In this document: one piece after another, positions 45,203-53,389 of the stretch
Numbering within the stretch: position 1 is the stretch's first letter
How the letters are laid out: the number at the start of each line of letters is the position of its first letter
Origin: Herpetosiphon geysericola
GTDB lineage: Bacteria; Chloroflexota; Chloroflexia; Chloroflexales; Herpetosiphonaceae
Assembly (NCBI RefSeq): GCF_001306135.1
Contig: NZ_LGKP01000021.1
Span: forward strand, 270,713-334,712
Direction: 5' to 3'
DNA: 64,000 nt
Notes under the pieces: model-generated
Databases searched by the model: none
Told to the model about the DNA's origin: nothing
Seen by the model: only the letters and a program-made list of their open reading frames with translations
Position numbers and translations under genes: made by a program

Positions 45203-45252
45203 CCGAGGAGCCTCTTTTGATCAAAGGCGATCAATTAGAAAGGAACAAGTCA

Positions 45253-46512
45253 ATGGCTGACTCTCATCGCAACGCATTCGAGAACGCTCAGCGTCAATTC
45301 GATCTCGCTGCTGAAAAGCTGAATCTCGACCAAAGCTTGCGTCGAGTTCTTCGCGTCCCTCAACGTGAATTAAGCGTCAATTTCCCAGTCAAGATGGACA
45401 ATGGTGAGATTCAAGTGTTTAGCGGCTATCGCGTCCAACACAACGTCTCACGTGGCCCAGCCAAAGGCGGGATTCGCTATCACCCAGCAGTCGATATCGA
45501 TGAAGTTCGCGCGCTCGCGATGTGGATGACCTGGAAATGCGCACTGGTAAATATTCCCTATGGCGGCGCAAAAGGTGGGGTCATTGTCGACCCAACAAAA
45601 TTATCCCAAAGTGAATTAGAACGATTGACGCGGCGTTTTGCAACCGAAATTAGCATTTTGGTTGGCGCTGAAAAAGATATTCCAGCTCCCGATGTTGGCA
45701 CCAACGGCCAAGTGATGGCTTGGTTTATGGATACGATCTCGATGCATCGTGGCTACACTGTGCCTGCCGTGATTACGGGCAAGCCAGTTGAAGTTGGCGG
45801 TTCGTTGGGGCGGGTCGAAGCTACTGGGCGCGGGGTTAGCATTGTGGCCCGCGAAGCAGCCAAACACCTTGGCTTGCGCATCGAAGGCGCAACCGTGGTT
45901 ATTCAAGGCTTTGGCAATGTGGGTAGCGTTACCGCCGATATGATGCAGCGCATGGGCAGCAAAGTGATTGCAGTCAGCGATGTTTCTGGCGGCTACTACA
46001 ACCGCAATGGCCTGAATATCCCCGAAATGATTGCCTATACCAAGCAAAACCGTTCGCTCGAAGGCTATCAAGCAGCTGGCATCGAACGGGTCAGCAACCA
46101 GCAAATTCTCGAACTTGAGTGCGATATTTTGGCTCCTTGCGCCTTGGAAAACCAAATTACCGAGGAAAACGCTGGCCGGATCAATTGTAAATTGCTGGTC
46201 GAAGGCGCAAACGGTCCAACTACTCCCGAAGCTGATGATATTTTGTTTGAACGCGGCATTTTCGTCGTGCCCGACATCTTGGCTAACGCTGGCGGTGTGA
46301 CAGTTTCCTACTTCGAATGGGTCCAAGGCTTGCAAGAATTCTTCTGGACCGAAGAAGAAATTAACAACAAGCTTGAGCGCATCATGCAGCACAGCTTTGA
46401 ATCGGTGTTGGCCCAAACGCTGAAACACAAAGTTTCAATGCGCATGGGCGGCTATATGGTTGCTGTGGCCCGCGTTGCCGAAGCAACTCAAATCCGTGGC
46501 ATCTACCCATAA
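45253..46512 (+). CDS. gdhA: Glutamate dehydrogenase (Glu/Leu/Phe/Val dehydrogenase family)
   Basis: Oxidative deamination of glutamate to 2-oxoglutarate, or the reverse. PAKGGIRYHP (69-78), catalytic Lys in YGGAKGGV (K107), PAPDVGTNGQVMAW, Rossmann loop GFGNVG (219-224), and LLVEGANGPTTPEAD. 419 aa is the size of the hexameric GDH of thermophiles and Gram-positives. Cofactor preference is not clear from sequence alone. ATG 45253 has AAAGGA upstream; an earlier TTG at 45217 lies in the gap and is unlikely. A strong terminator follows. Confidence 0.94.
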   Translation: MADSHRNAFENAQRQFDLAAEKLNLDQSLRRVLRVPQRELSVNFPVKMDNGEIQVFSGYRVQHNVSRGPAKGGIRYHPAVDIDEVRALAMWMTWKCALVNIPYGGAKGGVIVDPTKLSQSELERLTRRFATEISILVGAEKDIPAPDVGTNGQVMAWFMDTISMHRGYTVPAVITGKPVEVGGSLGRVEATGRGVSIVAREAAKHLGLRIEGATVVIQGFGNVGSVTADMMQRMGSKVIAVSDVSGGYYNRNGLNIPEMIAYTKQNRSLEGYQAAGIERVSNQQILELECDILAPCALENQITEENAGRINCKLLVEGANGPTTPEADDILFERGIFVVPDILANAGGVTVSYFEWVQGLQEFFWTEEEINNKLERIMQHSFESVLAQTLKHKVSMRMGGYMVAVARVAEATQIRGIYP

Positions 46513-46525
46513 ACAATCCTGGCAG

Positions 46526-46557
46526 CTCCTCGCTCATGCACATGGGCGAGGAGTTTT
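46526..46557 (+). terminator. Terminator of gdhA
   Basis: CTCCTCGCTCAT / ATGGGCGAGGAG stem with one G-U pair and a 4-nt loop, followed by TTTT. Confidence 0.9.
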
Positions 46558-46559
46558 AT

Positions 46560-47045
46560 GTTTAAATATCAAGGATGAAGGATGAGGGATGAAGGCAAAA
46601 ATCAAAAGTCAAAAAAGAACAGAGAGCATAGGATTAGGGGTCGGGGGTCGGGGACTAGACGAGGGCAAACGCAACCTTCGTGCTCTTCGTGCGCTTCGTG
46701 GATCAGCTTTTAACGCAGCGGCGCAGAGAAGCGATGGATATGGGCTATGGGCTTTTGGCTATGAGAAATTAATAATCTGCGCCAATCTGTGGCTAAAACG
46801 TCCTTCGCGATCTTCGCGGTCTTCGCGGTTTCATTCCCTTCGTGTCCTTCGTGTTCTTCGTGGATCGATCTTAACGCAGAGGCGCAGAGAACGAGGGCTA
46901 TTGGCAGTAGACTTTGGGCTGGCAAGAACATAATCCTAAGCATCTGTGCCAATCTGTGGCTAAAAATACTCATTCGTGTAATTCGTGAAATTCGTGGCTA
47001 AAATACTTAATCTTCGTGTCCTTCGTGCGCTTCGTGGATCAATTA
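46560..47045. repeat. Repeat-rich intergenic region
   Basis: No gene. A mosaic of the dispersed units: ATCAAGGATGAAGGATGAG, AGAACAGAGAGCATAGGA, CTTCGTGCTCTTCGTGCGC, CGCAGCGGCGCAGAGAAGCG, ATCTGCGCCAATCTGTGGCT (twice), TTCGCGATCTTCGCGGTCTT, CTTCGTGTTCTTCGTGGATC and ATTCGTGAAATTCGTGGCTA. The most complete set of module types in the window. Confidence 0.85.
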
Positions 47046-47062
47046 ATGAGAAGGAGCTACCA

Positions 47063-47614
47063 ATGACTTCACGGATCGAAATTCTCCAAGGCGATATTAC
47101 GAAATTTACAGGCGCGGCAATCGTTAATGGTGCCAATGAATGGTTGCTTGCAGGCGGCGGCGTAGATGGAGCGATTCATCATGCTGCTGGTGACGAATTA
47201 CAGGCTGAATGCGATCAATTAGGTGGTTGCGAAACTGGCCAAGCCAAAATCACCAAAGGCTACCGTTTGCCCGTTCGCGCCATTATCCACACAGTTGGGC
47301 CAGTTTGGCAGGGTGGCAACAAACACGAAGCTGAATTATTGAGCGCCTGCTATCAAAATAGCCTTGAACTTGCCGCCAAGCACCAGCTCGAAACTATCGC
47401 CTTTCCCGCAATTAGCTGTGGCATTTATGGCTATCCGGTCGAATTAGCCGCACCGATTGCCATCCACACCGTCACCAACTTCCTAGCAACCAATGCCATC
47501 CCCAAAAAAGTCACCTTCATCTGCTTTGAATCGGCAATCTATCACGCCTACTGCACCGCGTGGGCTGCCTATCAAGCTAGCCAAAAGCACGCAACCCATA
47601 GTACAGAGCTATAG
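47063..47614 (+). CDS. Macrodomain protein (ADP-ribosyl/O-acetyl-ADP-ribose hydrolase)
   Basis: 183-aa stand-alone macrodomain. GDITKF (10-15), VNGANEWLLAGGGVDGAIHH (21-40) and FPAISCGIYGYPVELAA match the MacroD/YmdB group, which hydrolyses O-acetyl-ADP-ribose or mono-ADP-ribose on proteins or nucleic acids. The Asn of VNGAN and the Gly-rich loop with D are intact, so activity is expected. ATG 47063 with AAGGAG upstream is the start; a reading from 46985 is repeat DNA. A possibly ADP-ribose-related gene lies 286 nt downstream. Confidence 0.93.
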   Translation: MTSRIEILQGDITKFTGAAIVNGANEWLLAGGGVDGAIHHAAGDELQAECDQLGGCETGQAKITKGYRLPVRAIIHTVGPVWQGGNKHEAELLSACYQNSLELAAKHQLETIAFPAISCGIYGYPVELAAPIAIHTVTNFLATNAIPKKVTFICFESAIYHAYCTAWAAYQASQKHATHSTEL

Positions 47615-47900
47615 CTAGAGCGCCAATCAATTAATCAACCAAGTACCAGAAGCAGTACTAGACCGCGGGATATGGACAGCTAGGAAGGTTTCTAAATGGC
47701 GTTCCCGTCATTCTCGTAGTACTGACCTAACCCGAATTGGGGCCAAAAATCCCTTGATTTATCAGCATTTCTCATGCAAAATTAAAGCCTAATCTGTATC
47801 TAAATAGATGTGGGATAAATTTCAGCCAGAAAGACCTTTTGAGACTACGTTATAGCTTCTGACAAGCATGCCTTGGTGGCACAAGGGAAAGGACAAGCAA
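47615..47900. other. Intergenic region between the macrodomain gene and the next gene
   Basis: 286 nt with no gene and no clear hairpin. GGGAAAGGA at 47885-47893 serves the downstream ATG. Only short AT-rich stretches are seen; a promoter is possible but not obvious. Confidence 0.5.
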
Positions 47901-48311
47901 ATGATCCTATATCGACCTGTTGGGTTACAAGAATTAACGTTAATTGCACAAGCGGGCTATCGTTCATTCCCAGCACAATTGGCCGAGCCACCAATTGCTT
48001 ATCCAATTCTCAACTTGGATTATGCGAGCCACGTTGCCAAAGATATTAAAACCCGCGAAGTTAATGCTGGCTATGCAGGTTTTGTGGCCGAATTTGAAAT
48101 TAGCGAGCAATATGCCCGCCAATTTGCAGTCAAATCGGTTGGCCTGCGCCACCGCCATCGCGAGCTTTTAGTCCCAAGCGAAGAATTCCACAATTTCAAT
48201 ACCCGCATTCTTGGCCATATCAAAGTTGTTGCCGCCTTCTATGGCAAGCTTTTTCGCGGCATGGTCAACCCCACAACCGAGCTACCAACCTTTATCTCGC
48301 CAGTGTTGTAA
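47901..48311 (+). CDS. Small protein resembling those annotated ADP-ribosylation/crystallin J1, function unproven
   Basis: 136-aa soluble protein: MILYRPVGLQELTLIAQAGY, then FPAQLAEPPIAYPILNLDYA, KTREVNAGYAGFVAEFEI, GLRHRHRELLVPSEEFHNFN and GHIKVVAAFYG. From memory, bacterial proteins with the YRPVG-xxEL-xxI and FPxRLxExPIxYPVLN pattern carry the database name ADP-ribosylation/crystallin J1. An ADP-ribosyltransferase-like fold (first-strand R, middle Y, late E in VPSEE) is possible but is my inference. ATG 47901 with AAAGGA is preferred over an upstream start at 47868. Confidence 0.55.
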   Translation: MILYRPVGLQELTLIAQAGYRSFPAQLAEPPIAYPILNLDYASHVAKDIKTREVNAGYAGFVAEFEISEQYARQFAVKSVGLRHRHRELLVPSEEFHNFNTRILGHIKVVAAFYGKLFRGMVNPTTELPTFISPVL

Positions 48312-48316
48312 CGAAT

Positions 48317-48346
48317 AAGGCCCCTACCCAACGAGGTAGGAGCCTT
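48317..48346. terminator. Bidirectional terminator-like hairpin
   Basis: AAGGC-CCCTACC / GGTAGG-AGCCTT stem between converging stop codons (48311 and 48350), followed by CGTTTATT on the plus strand and by AT-rich sequence on the other. Confidence 0.75.
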
Positions 48347-48349
48347 CGT

Positions 48350-49246
48350 TTATTCATGAAAAGCGCCAACTGGTAAAAAATCAAGATACTTCAGCACCGC
48401 TCCATCATCAAGGAATGGCGGTGAGAAGACTTGAAGCGGCAAAATTAATTGTTGGCGTGGGTTTTGCGCCTGTTGATAGCTCATCAGCGGTTGAATGACC
48501 AAAAACTCGGTTGGTAATTGCTCAATTCCATGCAGTTGGAAAAAAATAGTTTGGGTTTGTTGCGGTTGAAGCTCAATTGTTGCGCTGACTAAAGTTGGAA
48601 GCGGCTGTGGTGGAGCATCACCAAGCACTGGTTGCAGCGCAACTGCTCCATCTTGTGCCAAATGCAGGCTTGCAGAAAGCGTATAGGTCGAGCTGCTGAT
48701 CGTGCTATCAAACACCCGAATCGATTGATCAGTTGGATTAATTAATTCAACCTCAAAACGCTCTGGTTTGCCAACCGTCAGCACACTATGACTACCCATT
48801 TTGAGCGGCGCAGTTGGCAAATCAAGAATGTTTAGTTCCCAATCGCCAACGTTCAGCGTTTGCTCACGTTGCTGTTCATCAAGATAGCGCACTTGGTTAA
48901 ACCGATAAATACCTGGCTCAAGCCCATCAAGCATCGCCAACACTGAAAAAAAGCGATAGTTGGTTGTGGCTGGCGATGGAGTAAGTGTGACCGATTGGGT
49001 GGATAATTCGCCATGATCACTCAACAAGGTTAATTGATTGAATTGAATTTCGCTGCTCCGCCGCGGTTCGCCCACATCAATAAATGCTAGCTGAATTGGC
49101 ACAACTTCATGGGCTTTCGCGCTGATTAATCCAATAAATTGCACTGCATAGCGCCCAGATCTATACCAAGCATCGTTTGATGCCTGGGTTGCACAACCAC
49201 TTAATAGAAATATAGATAGAATCCATATTCGTATAAAACGTAACAT
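48350..49246 (-). CDS. Lipoprotein, unknown
   Basis: 298-aa exported protein. Signal peptide with lipobox LLSGC (MLRFIRIWILSIFLLSGCAT), so it is lipid-anchored outside the membrane. The rest is beta-rich with no recognised domain: QLAFIDVGEPRRSSEIQFN, VRYLDEQQREQTLNVGDWEL, RFEVELINPTDQSIRVFDST and TIELQPQQTQTIFFQL suggest two or three Ig-like or fibronectin-like sandwiches. RBS AGGAGG lies 4 nt from the ATG. It is located after a long perfect hairpin and downstream of another secreted protein on the same strand. Confidence 0.78.
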   Translation of the reverse strand: MLRFIRIWILSIFLLSGCATQASNDAWYRSGRYAVQFIGLISAKAHEVVPIQLAFIDVGEPRRSSEIQFNQLTLLSDHGELSTQSVTLTPSPATTNYRFFSVLAMLDGLEPGIYRFNQVRYLDEQQREQTLNVGDWELNILDLPTAPLKMGSHSVLTVGKPERFEVELINPTDQSIRVFDSTISSSTYTLSASLHLAQDGAVALQPVLGDAPPQPLPTLVSATIELQPQQTQTIFFQLHGIEQLPTEFLVIQPLMSYQQAQNPRQQLILPLQVFSPPFLDDGAVLKYLDFLPVGAFHE

Positions 49247-49266
49247 TATGCCTCCTGTTAAAGCAG

Positions 49267-49314
49267 TTTAGGCATTGTGATTATCTTAAATTCAAGATAA
49301 TCACAATGCCTAAA
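49267..49314 (-). terminator. Perfect 21-bp hairpin between two secreted-protein genes
   Basis: TTTAGGCATTGTGATTATCTT and its exact reverse complement, 6-nt loop, inside the 85-nt gap. No T-run follows on the minus strand, but stem strength fits a terminator or an RNA-processing site. Confidence 0.65.
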
Positions 49315-49331
49315 ATTAGTTTTACTTTGAA

Positions 49332-50042
49332 CTAAAAAGGTACTGACTTAAAGATTCTGGTATACCATTGGCCTGCCCATGCCGTTCCATCTTCACGATG
49401 CGAGAAGAAACATGTGCCACCGCCAAGGATTGCACAGGTGTACCAGTCTGTATGCACATTCATATCGGTAATATGGTAAAAATCATCATATTTGACGACT
49501 TTGCGCTCGCCAGCCGCCACAGGAAAGCTATAGGTAAATGTTTGGCTTGATGAATACGTTACATCATAGCCAACTGTGCCTTTAATCGGTGCTTTATCAA
49601 AGCCAATACTCACCCCAAATTTATGGCTCCATGTTTGCGATTCTGAGGCCGATAAAGTACACGGCCCGACACAACCACGCCCTAAATCAATTATATAAAA
49701 ACCATCCCAACGGCCAGTAATTGCATCAGCAAAATGAAAATGCATTGCTGACGCAGCATGATTCGGTTGATCATTGGCACAGTCTGAATTTAATCGTTCA
49801 TCATGTTTGATCCACGTTGGGCCGCTAAATGCTTCTTCTTTGATTTCGCGACCAGTTGTGGGCGATTTTCCTAATGCAGGCGTTGGGAGTTCAGCATTAA
49901 TCGGCACTTCATGATTATCACAATCACTTTGGATAATTTGATTTGATTGAGGCAATTCATTTGCCTCAATCGAAACTGGATTCAGCGAAAATAAATTGAA
50001 CATCAGGAACAAGCAGCTGAGCAATCCTAACTGTTTCATCAT
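49332..50042 (-). CDS. Secreted Cys-containing beta-rich protein, unknown
   Basis: 236 aa. Signal peptide MMKQLGLLSCLFLMFNLFSL followed by NPVSIEANELP. Mature part: an acidic segment, then WDGFYIIDLGRGCVGPCTLS, KFGVSIGFDKAPIKGTVGYD, TYSSSQTFTYSFPVAAGER and DWYTCAILGGGTCFFSHRED. Alternating Ser/Thr and hydrophobic residues suggest beta-hairpins; the SSQTFTYSF-P-V-A-A-G stretch is reminiscent of aerolysin/ETX-type strands, but this is weak. Six Cys could form disulfides. The start is ATG 50042, with GAGGAAGG upstream. It is divergent from a LuxR-type regulator 131 nt away. Confidence 0.7.
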   Translation of the reverse strand: MMKQLGLLSCLFLMFNLFSLNPVSIEANELPQSNQIIQSDCDNHEVPINAELPTPALGKSPTTGREIKEEAFSGPTWIKHDERLNSDCANDQPNHAASAMHFHFADAITGRWDGFYIIDLGRGCVGPCTLSASESQTWSHKFGVSIGFDKAPIKGTVGYDVTYSSSQTFTYSFPVAAGERKVVKYDDFYHITDMNVHTDWYTCAILGGGTCFFSHREDGTAWAGQWYTRIFKSVPF

Positions 50043-50173
50043 CGAAGCCTTCCTCACTACATACACTATTGTCAGTATTGAGCAATAGTTAAGTAGTATG
50101 TTATAGTGGTGGCAGCATCCTCGCTAGCGTACAAACACCTAATTTTTAATGTTAATTTAATGGTGAGGTTGTG

Positions 50174-50704
50174 ATGAGAGATTATCTTCAGATTACCATG
50201 TGTGCTGAACATGGGTTTGCAGCAACATTATGGCTTGCCCTGTTATCAGACATTTTCCATATTCAATATCATTTGATCGATGATCTTCAACATATTCCAA
50301 CGCAAACTGATATTCTTTTCATCTTTAACAAACCTTCAACAGCCTTTCTGAAAATCAAACAATATCGTATTTATAGGATCAACGATTGGGATTTAAATGC
50401 ATTGCTCAACGAGCTAATTGCAAAATACAGTTATTTTTGCAAATTCGATTATCAAACAATTAAAGAATTCACTAAAAGAGAATATAGTATCTTTATGGAA
50501 ATCTGTGCTGGCTTGAGCAATCGCATGATCGCCGAAAAATTTCAACTGAGTGAACGAACTGTTGAAGGGTTTGTTGCCAGAATCTTACAAAAAACCGGAC
50601 TTAAAAATCGCCATGAAATTATTGTGTTTTACTATAAGTTTATTTATCCAATTAATCGAATTATTAAACGTGATGATTTTATTGGAAAATATCCCGTTTT
50701 ATAG
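50174..50704 (+). CDS. LuxR/GerE-type HTH regulator
   Basis: 176 aa. The C-terminal helix-turn-helix is complete: FTKREYSIFMEICAGLSNRM, IAEKFQLSERTVEGFVARIL and QKTGLKNRHEIIVF. The N-terminal 110 residues match no known receiver: no Asp/Lys phospho-pocket is evident, so this is an atypical sensor or partner-binding part. The codons are markedly AT-rich compared with neighbours, a sign of recent acquisition. ATG 50174 with GGTGAGG upstream; a GTG one codon earlier is possible. It lies divergent to the secreted-protein gene, which it may regulate. The 3' end overlaps the convergent CPBP gene by 26 nt. Confidence 0.83.
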   Translation: MRDYLQITMCAEHGFAATLWLALLSDIFHIQYHLIDDLQHIPTQTDILFIFNKPSTAFLKIKQYRIYRINDWDLNALLNELIAKYSYFCKFDYQTIKEFTKREYSIFMEICAGLSNRMIAEKFQLSERTVEGFVARILQKTGLKNRHEIIVFYYKFIYPINRIIKRDDFIGKYPVL

Positions 50705-51524
50705 CAATATAGACTCCAAAACCAATCACAATTACTAAACCTAGCCCAAATTCATCGATCACATACGGCGTGACGCTATTTTTGCTGGTCAGTGGATTAA
50801 AAACGGTTTGGATAAAAATGTTATGGCTAGCATGCAACAACACTGCTGGCCAAACACTGGCTGTTTTCATGCGCAGCCACATCAGCACAAAACTCAGGCC
50901 GATGACCAAACCGGTAAAACAGAGCAAGCCAAACCACAATGGCGCGCCAGCATTGTTGTATTCGACCAGCAAAATTGCTGGATAATGCCAAATTGCCCAA
51001 ATAATGCCGCTAATGGTGGCAGTTGCGGCGAACGAATAGCGTTTCAGCAACTCTGGCACCAAAAAACCGCGCCAGCCCAGTTCCTCGCCAAAAGCTAGCA
51101 AGGCCGAGCGCAAAATGCCCACGCTTGCAGTTTCGGCCAGATAGGCCCAGAATGCGCCGATTGTCAGCGGCGTGGCTAAACCAACGTGGGTTGCCAAGGC
51201 TTGCAACGAAAACCCGCCAATGCCACTCAGCCAAACCACGCCATACACCAACAAGCCATAAGCCAACGGCAAACCATAACTTAGCAATAAATCTTTGGCG
51301 GGTGCGACATTCCAACCTAAGCCTTTTAAATTGCGTTCAAAGCATAATTGGGTGCTGATTGCGGCCAAGGCTGGGCTAAATATTACGCCGAAGCCAAACG
51401 CCGCTTGCGGATTGGGGCCAACTAAAAAAGCGTAGCAAATCGTGGTCAAAACGGTGGTTATGAACAAAAATGTGATAATTTTTGGGCCTGATTTGGCTGC
51501 TTGGGCTGATTGAAGCTGGTTCAC
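50679..51524 (-). CDS. CPBP-family intramembrane metalloprotease
   Basis: 281 aa with about eight membrane segments. CPBP signatures: FGEELGWRGFLVPELL (EExxxR motif), ISGIIWAIWHYPAILL and LHASHNIFIQ (second-motif His and Asn). Homologues of the Rce1/CAAX protease family act in bacteriocin self-immunity or membrane proteolysis; the substrate is unknown here. I choose GTG 51524 because AGGAG at 51533-51537 lies 8 nt upstream. A reading from ATG 51722 adds 66 residues that overlap the divergent racemase control region and have no ribosome site. Confidence 0.85.
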   Translation of the reverse strand: MNQLQSAQAAKSGPKIITFLFITTVLTTICYAFLVGPNPQAAFGFGVIFSPALAAISTQLCFERNLKGLGWNVAPAKDLLLSYGLPLAYGLLVYGVVWLSGIGGFSLQALATHVGLATPLTIGAFWAYLAETASVGILRSALLAFGEELGWRGFLVPELLKRYSFAATATISGIIWAIWHYPAILLVEYNNAGAPLWFGLLCFTGLVIGLSFVLMWLRMKTASVWPAVLLHASHNIFIQTVFNPLTSKNSVTPYVIDEFGLGLVIVIGFGVYIAIKRDIFQ

Positions 51525-51725
51525 AAGCAATGCTCCTACGTTCAAAAAATGCATAATTTGAGCATAGGTGTGAGCTGTCATAAACCAATCCCAAGTTTGT
51601 TGTAGAACTGTCGCAAAAGCGAGGCTGCCAACACTGAGCAAAAAGCGCGTATGATAGGCGGCGTAGCATATGGCCAACCAACCATTGCTCCAATTGGGTT
51701 TGAACTTAGTGCGAAGGAGCATTGT

Positions 51726-52421
51726 ATGAAAACGATTGGCCTGATCGGTGGAATGAGCTGGGAATCGAGTGTCAGCTATTATCAGGTGCTCAACAACACA
51801 ATCAAGCAGCGCTTTGGAGGCTTACATTCGGCCAAATGTGTGCTCTATTCGGTCGATTTTGCCGAAATTGCCGCCTTGCAAAAAGCCGATCAATGGGAAA
51901 CCGCTGGTGAGATTTTGGCTCAAGCTGCCCGCAATTTGGTTGCTGCTGGCGCAGAATGTATTGTGCTTTGTACCAATACAATGCACTTAGTGGCGACGGC
52001 GATTGAGCAAGCAGTTGAAGTGCCATTTATCCATATCGTCGATCCAACCGCAGCCGCGATTCAAGCCCAACAATTGCGGACGATTGGCTTGCTTGGTACA
52101 CGTTTCACGATGGAGCACGATTTTTATGCTGGGCGCTTGCGCGAACGTTATGGTTTGGGAGTCGTCACGCCTGGCTTAGAACAACGCGATGAAGTGCATC
52201 GGATTATTTTCGATGAATTATGCCTTGGCAAAATCGAAGCGCACTCAAAAGCCTATTATTTAGCAGTCATCAACGATTTGGTGGCAGCTGGCGCCGAGGG
52301 CATTATTTTGGGCTGTACCGAAATTGGCTTGTTGATTAACCAAGCTGATTGCGCTGTGCCGCTCTTCGATACAACGCTGTTGCATGGCCAAGCAGCAGTA
52401 GCGTGGAGCTTAGAAAAATAG
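51726..52421 (+). CDS. Aspartate/glutamate racemase-family protein
   Basis: 231-aa PLP-independent racemase. IGLIGGMSWESSVSYY opens the fold. The two catalytic Cys are in LCTNTMH (C82) and LGCTEIG (C197). YGLGVVTPG and the FDTTLLHGQAAV ending match the YgeA/aspartate racemase group. Both Cys are present, so activity is plausible: racemisation of Asp or another amino acid, for peptidoglycan or D-amino-acid metabolism. RBS AAGGAG lies 6 nt before the ATG. Divergent from the CPBP protease. Confidence 0.9.
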   Translation: MKTIGLIGGMSWESSVSYYQVLNNTIKQRFGGLHSAKCVLYSVDFAEIAALQKADQWETAGEILAQAARNLVAAGAECIVLCTNTMHLVATAIEQAVEVPFIHIVDPTAAAIQAQQLRTIGLLGTRFTMEHDFYAGRLRERYGLGVVTPGLEQRDEVHRIIFDELCLGKIEAHSKAYYLAVINDLVAAGAEGIILGCTEIGLLINQADCAVPLFDTTLLHGQAAVAWSLEK

Positions 52422-52432
52422 CACAAATTTTT

Positions 52433-52463
52433 CAAGGTTGTGACACTGATTGTCACAACCTTG
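52433..52463. terminator. Perfect 13-bp hairpin after the racemase gene
   Basis: CAAGGTTGTGACA / TGTCACAACCTTG with a 5-nt loop, 11 nt after the stop. No T-run, so it could be a terminator or an operator for the following gene. Confidence 0.6.
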
Positions 52464-52510
52464 AGCGATACTTAACCCCGATACGAGTATATGTAATAAG
52501 GGGTTGAGCT

Positions 52511-53389
52511 ATGGCAACAATCATGACGGCGCAACGGCAGGAACGACGACATCTAACCACGGGAATACGGGTTGGTCGGGCGGTGATGCTCATGCCAGAA
52601 TTGGTGGTGTTTCCAGCGCTCTGTGGCTTGTACTTTTTAACCAATCAAGCAGTTGGCGTGGCTTTGCTCAGCGAGCTTTTGATTGGCTTATTCGTTGCTC
52701 GCATCGCCTTAGTTTGGTACGCAGGCCGGGCTTGGTCGCATGGTTCGTATGCCCAAGCAGAACGCTTGGTCTTGTGGTCACTGCGCATTTATCCCGATTC
52801 TGCTGACGCTTGGTTGGCTATGGGTTCGATCCAATTGGCCCAAGGCGAAACCGAAGCCGCGATCAAAGCCATCGAACGTGCTGACCAATTGTATCCCTTT
52901 CATGCACCGATTTATTTGGAAATGAGCCGTGCACTCGCTGCCCATGGCGATTGGAACGAAGCCCGCCATTATGCCAGCATGGCCTTGGTGTTGGATGAGC
53001 AATTGGCCTTGAGCTATAGCCACAATGCCTTGTTGAGCTTGCATTTTGACGAAGCCAGCCAAACCACCAAACAATGGATCGAGGCAGGCTTGGCCTTAGC
53101 GCCGCATGTCGCCGCCAAAGCCAGCCTGTATGTCGCGCGCGCCGAATTGGCATTCTTGGCCAACGAGGAGCGCCAAGTTCAATTGGCCTTGGATCAAGCA
53201 GAATTGCTCTTGAATGGTTGCCCAATTCCCCAACAAGCAGAATTACTCTATCGGATCGGCCAACTCCAACGCTCGTTAGGCCAAGTTGATGCAGCCCGCG
53301 CCAGCTTTGAACGGATCGAACATTCAGACCGCGAAGGCGGCTATGTCCATGCAGCATGGCGAGCCAAAGTTGAAACCAGCGTTATTTAA
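52511..53389 (+). CDS. Membrane-anchored TPR protein
   Basis: 292 aa. Two hydrophobic segments at about 32-50 and 52-70, then TPR units: GSYAQAERLVLWSLRIYPDS, ADAWLAMGSIQLAQGETEAA, HAPIYLEMSRALAAHGDWNE, and near the end LYRIGQLQRSLGQVDAARAS. A protein-interaction scaffold at the membrane; the partner is unknown. RBS GGGG lies 7 nt upstream of the ATG. The last 8 nt overlap the convergent GlpC-like gene. Confidence 0.82.
   Translation: MATIMTAQRQERRHLTTGIRVGRAVMLMPELVVFPALCGLYFLTNQAVGVALLSELLIGLFVARIALVWYAGRAWSHGSYAQAERLVLWSLRIYPDSADAWLAMGSIQLAQGETEAAIKAIERADQLYPFHAPIYLEMSRALAAHGDWNEARHYASMALVLDEQLALSYSHNALLSLHFDEASQTTKQWIEAGLALAPHVAAKASLYVARAELAFLANEERQVQLALDQAELLLNGCPIPQQAELLYRIGQLQRSLGQVDAARASFERIEHSDREGGYVHAAWRAKVETSVI

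Noticed and set aside
45616..46428. 270-aa ORF antisense to gdhA
   Set aside because: gdhA is unmistakable; the antisense frame has no family features.
46985..47062. N-terminal extension of the macrodomain protein
   Set aside because: Encoded by CTTCGTG repeats; the ATG at 47063 has a proper ribosome site.
51525..51722. Longer N-terminus of the CPBP protease
   Set aside because: No ribosome site, overlaps the racemase control region; GTG 51524 has AGGAG at correct distance and gives the usual length.
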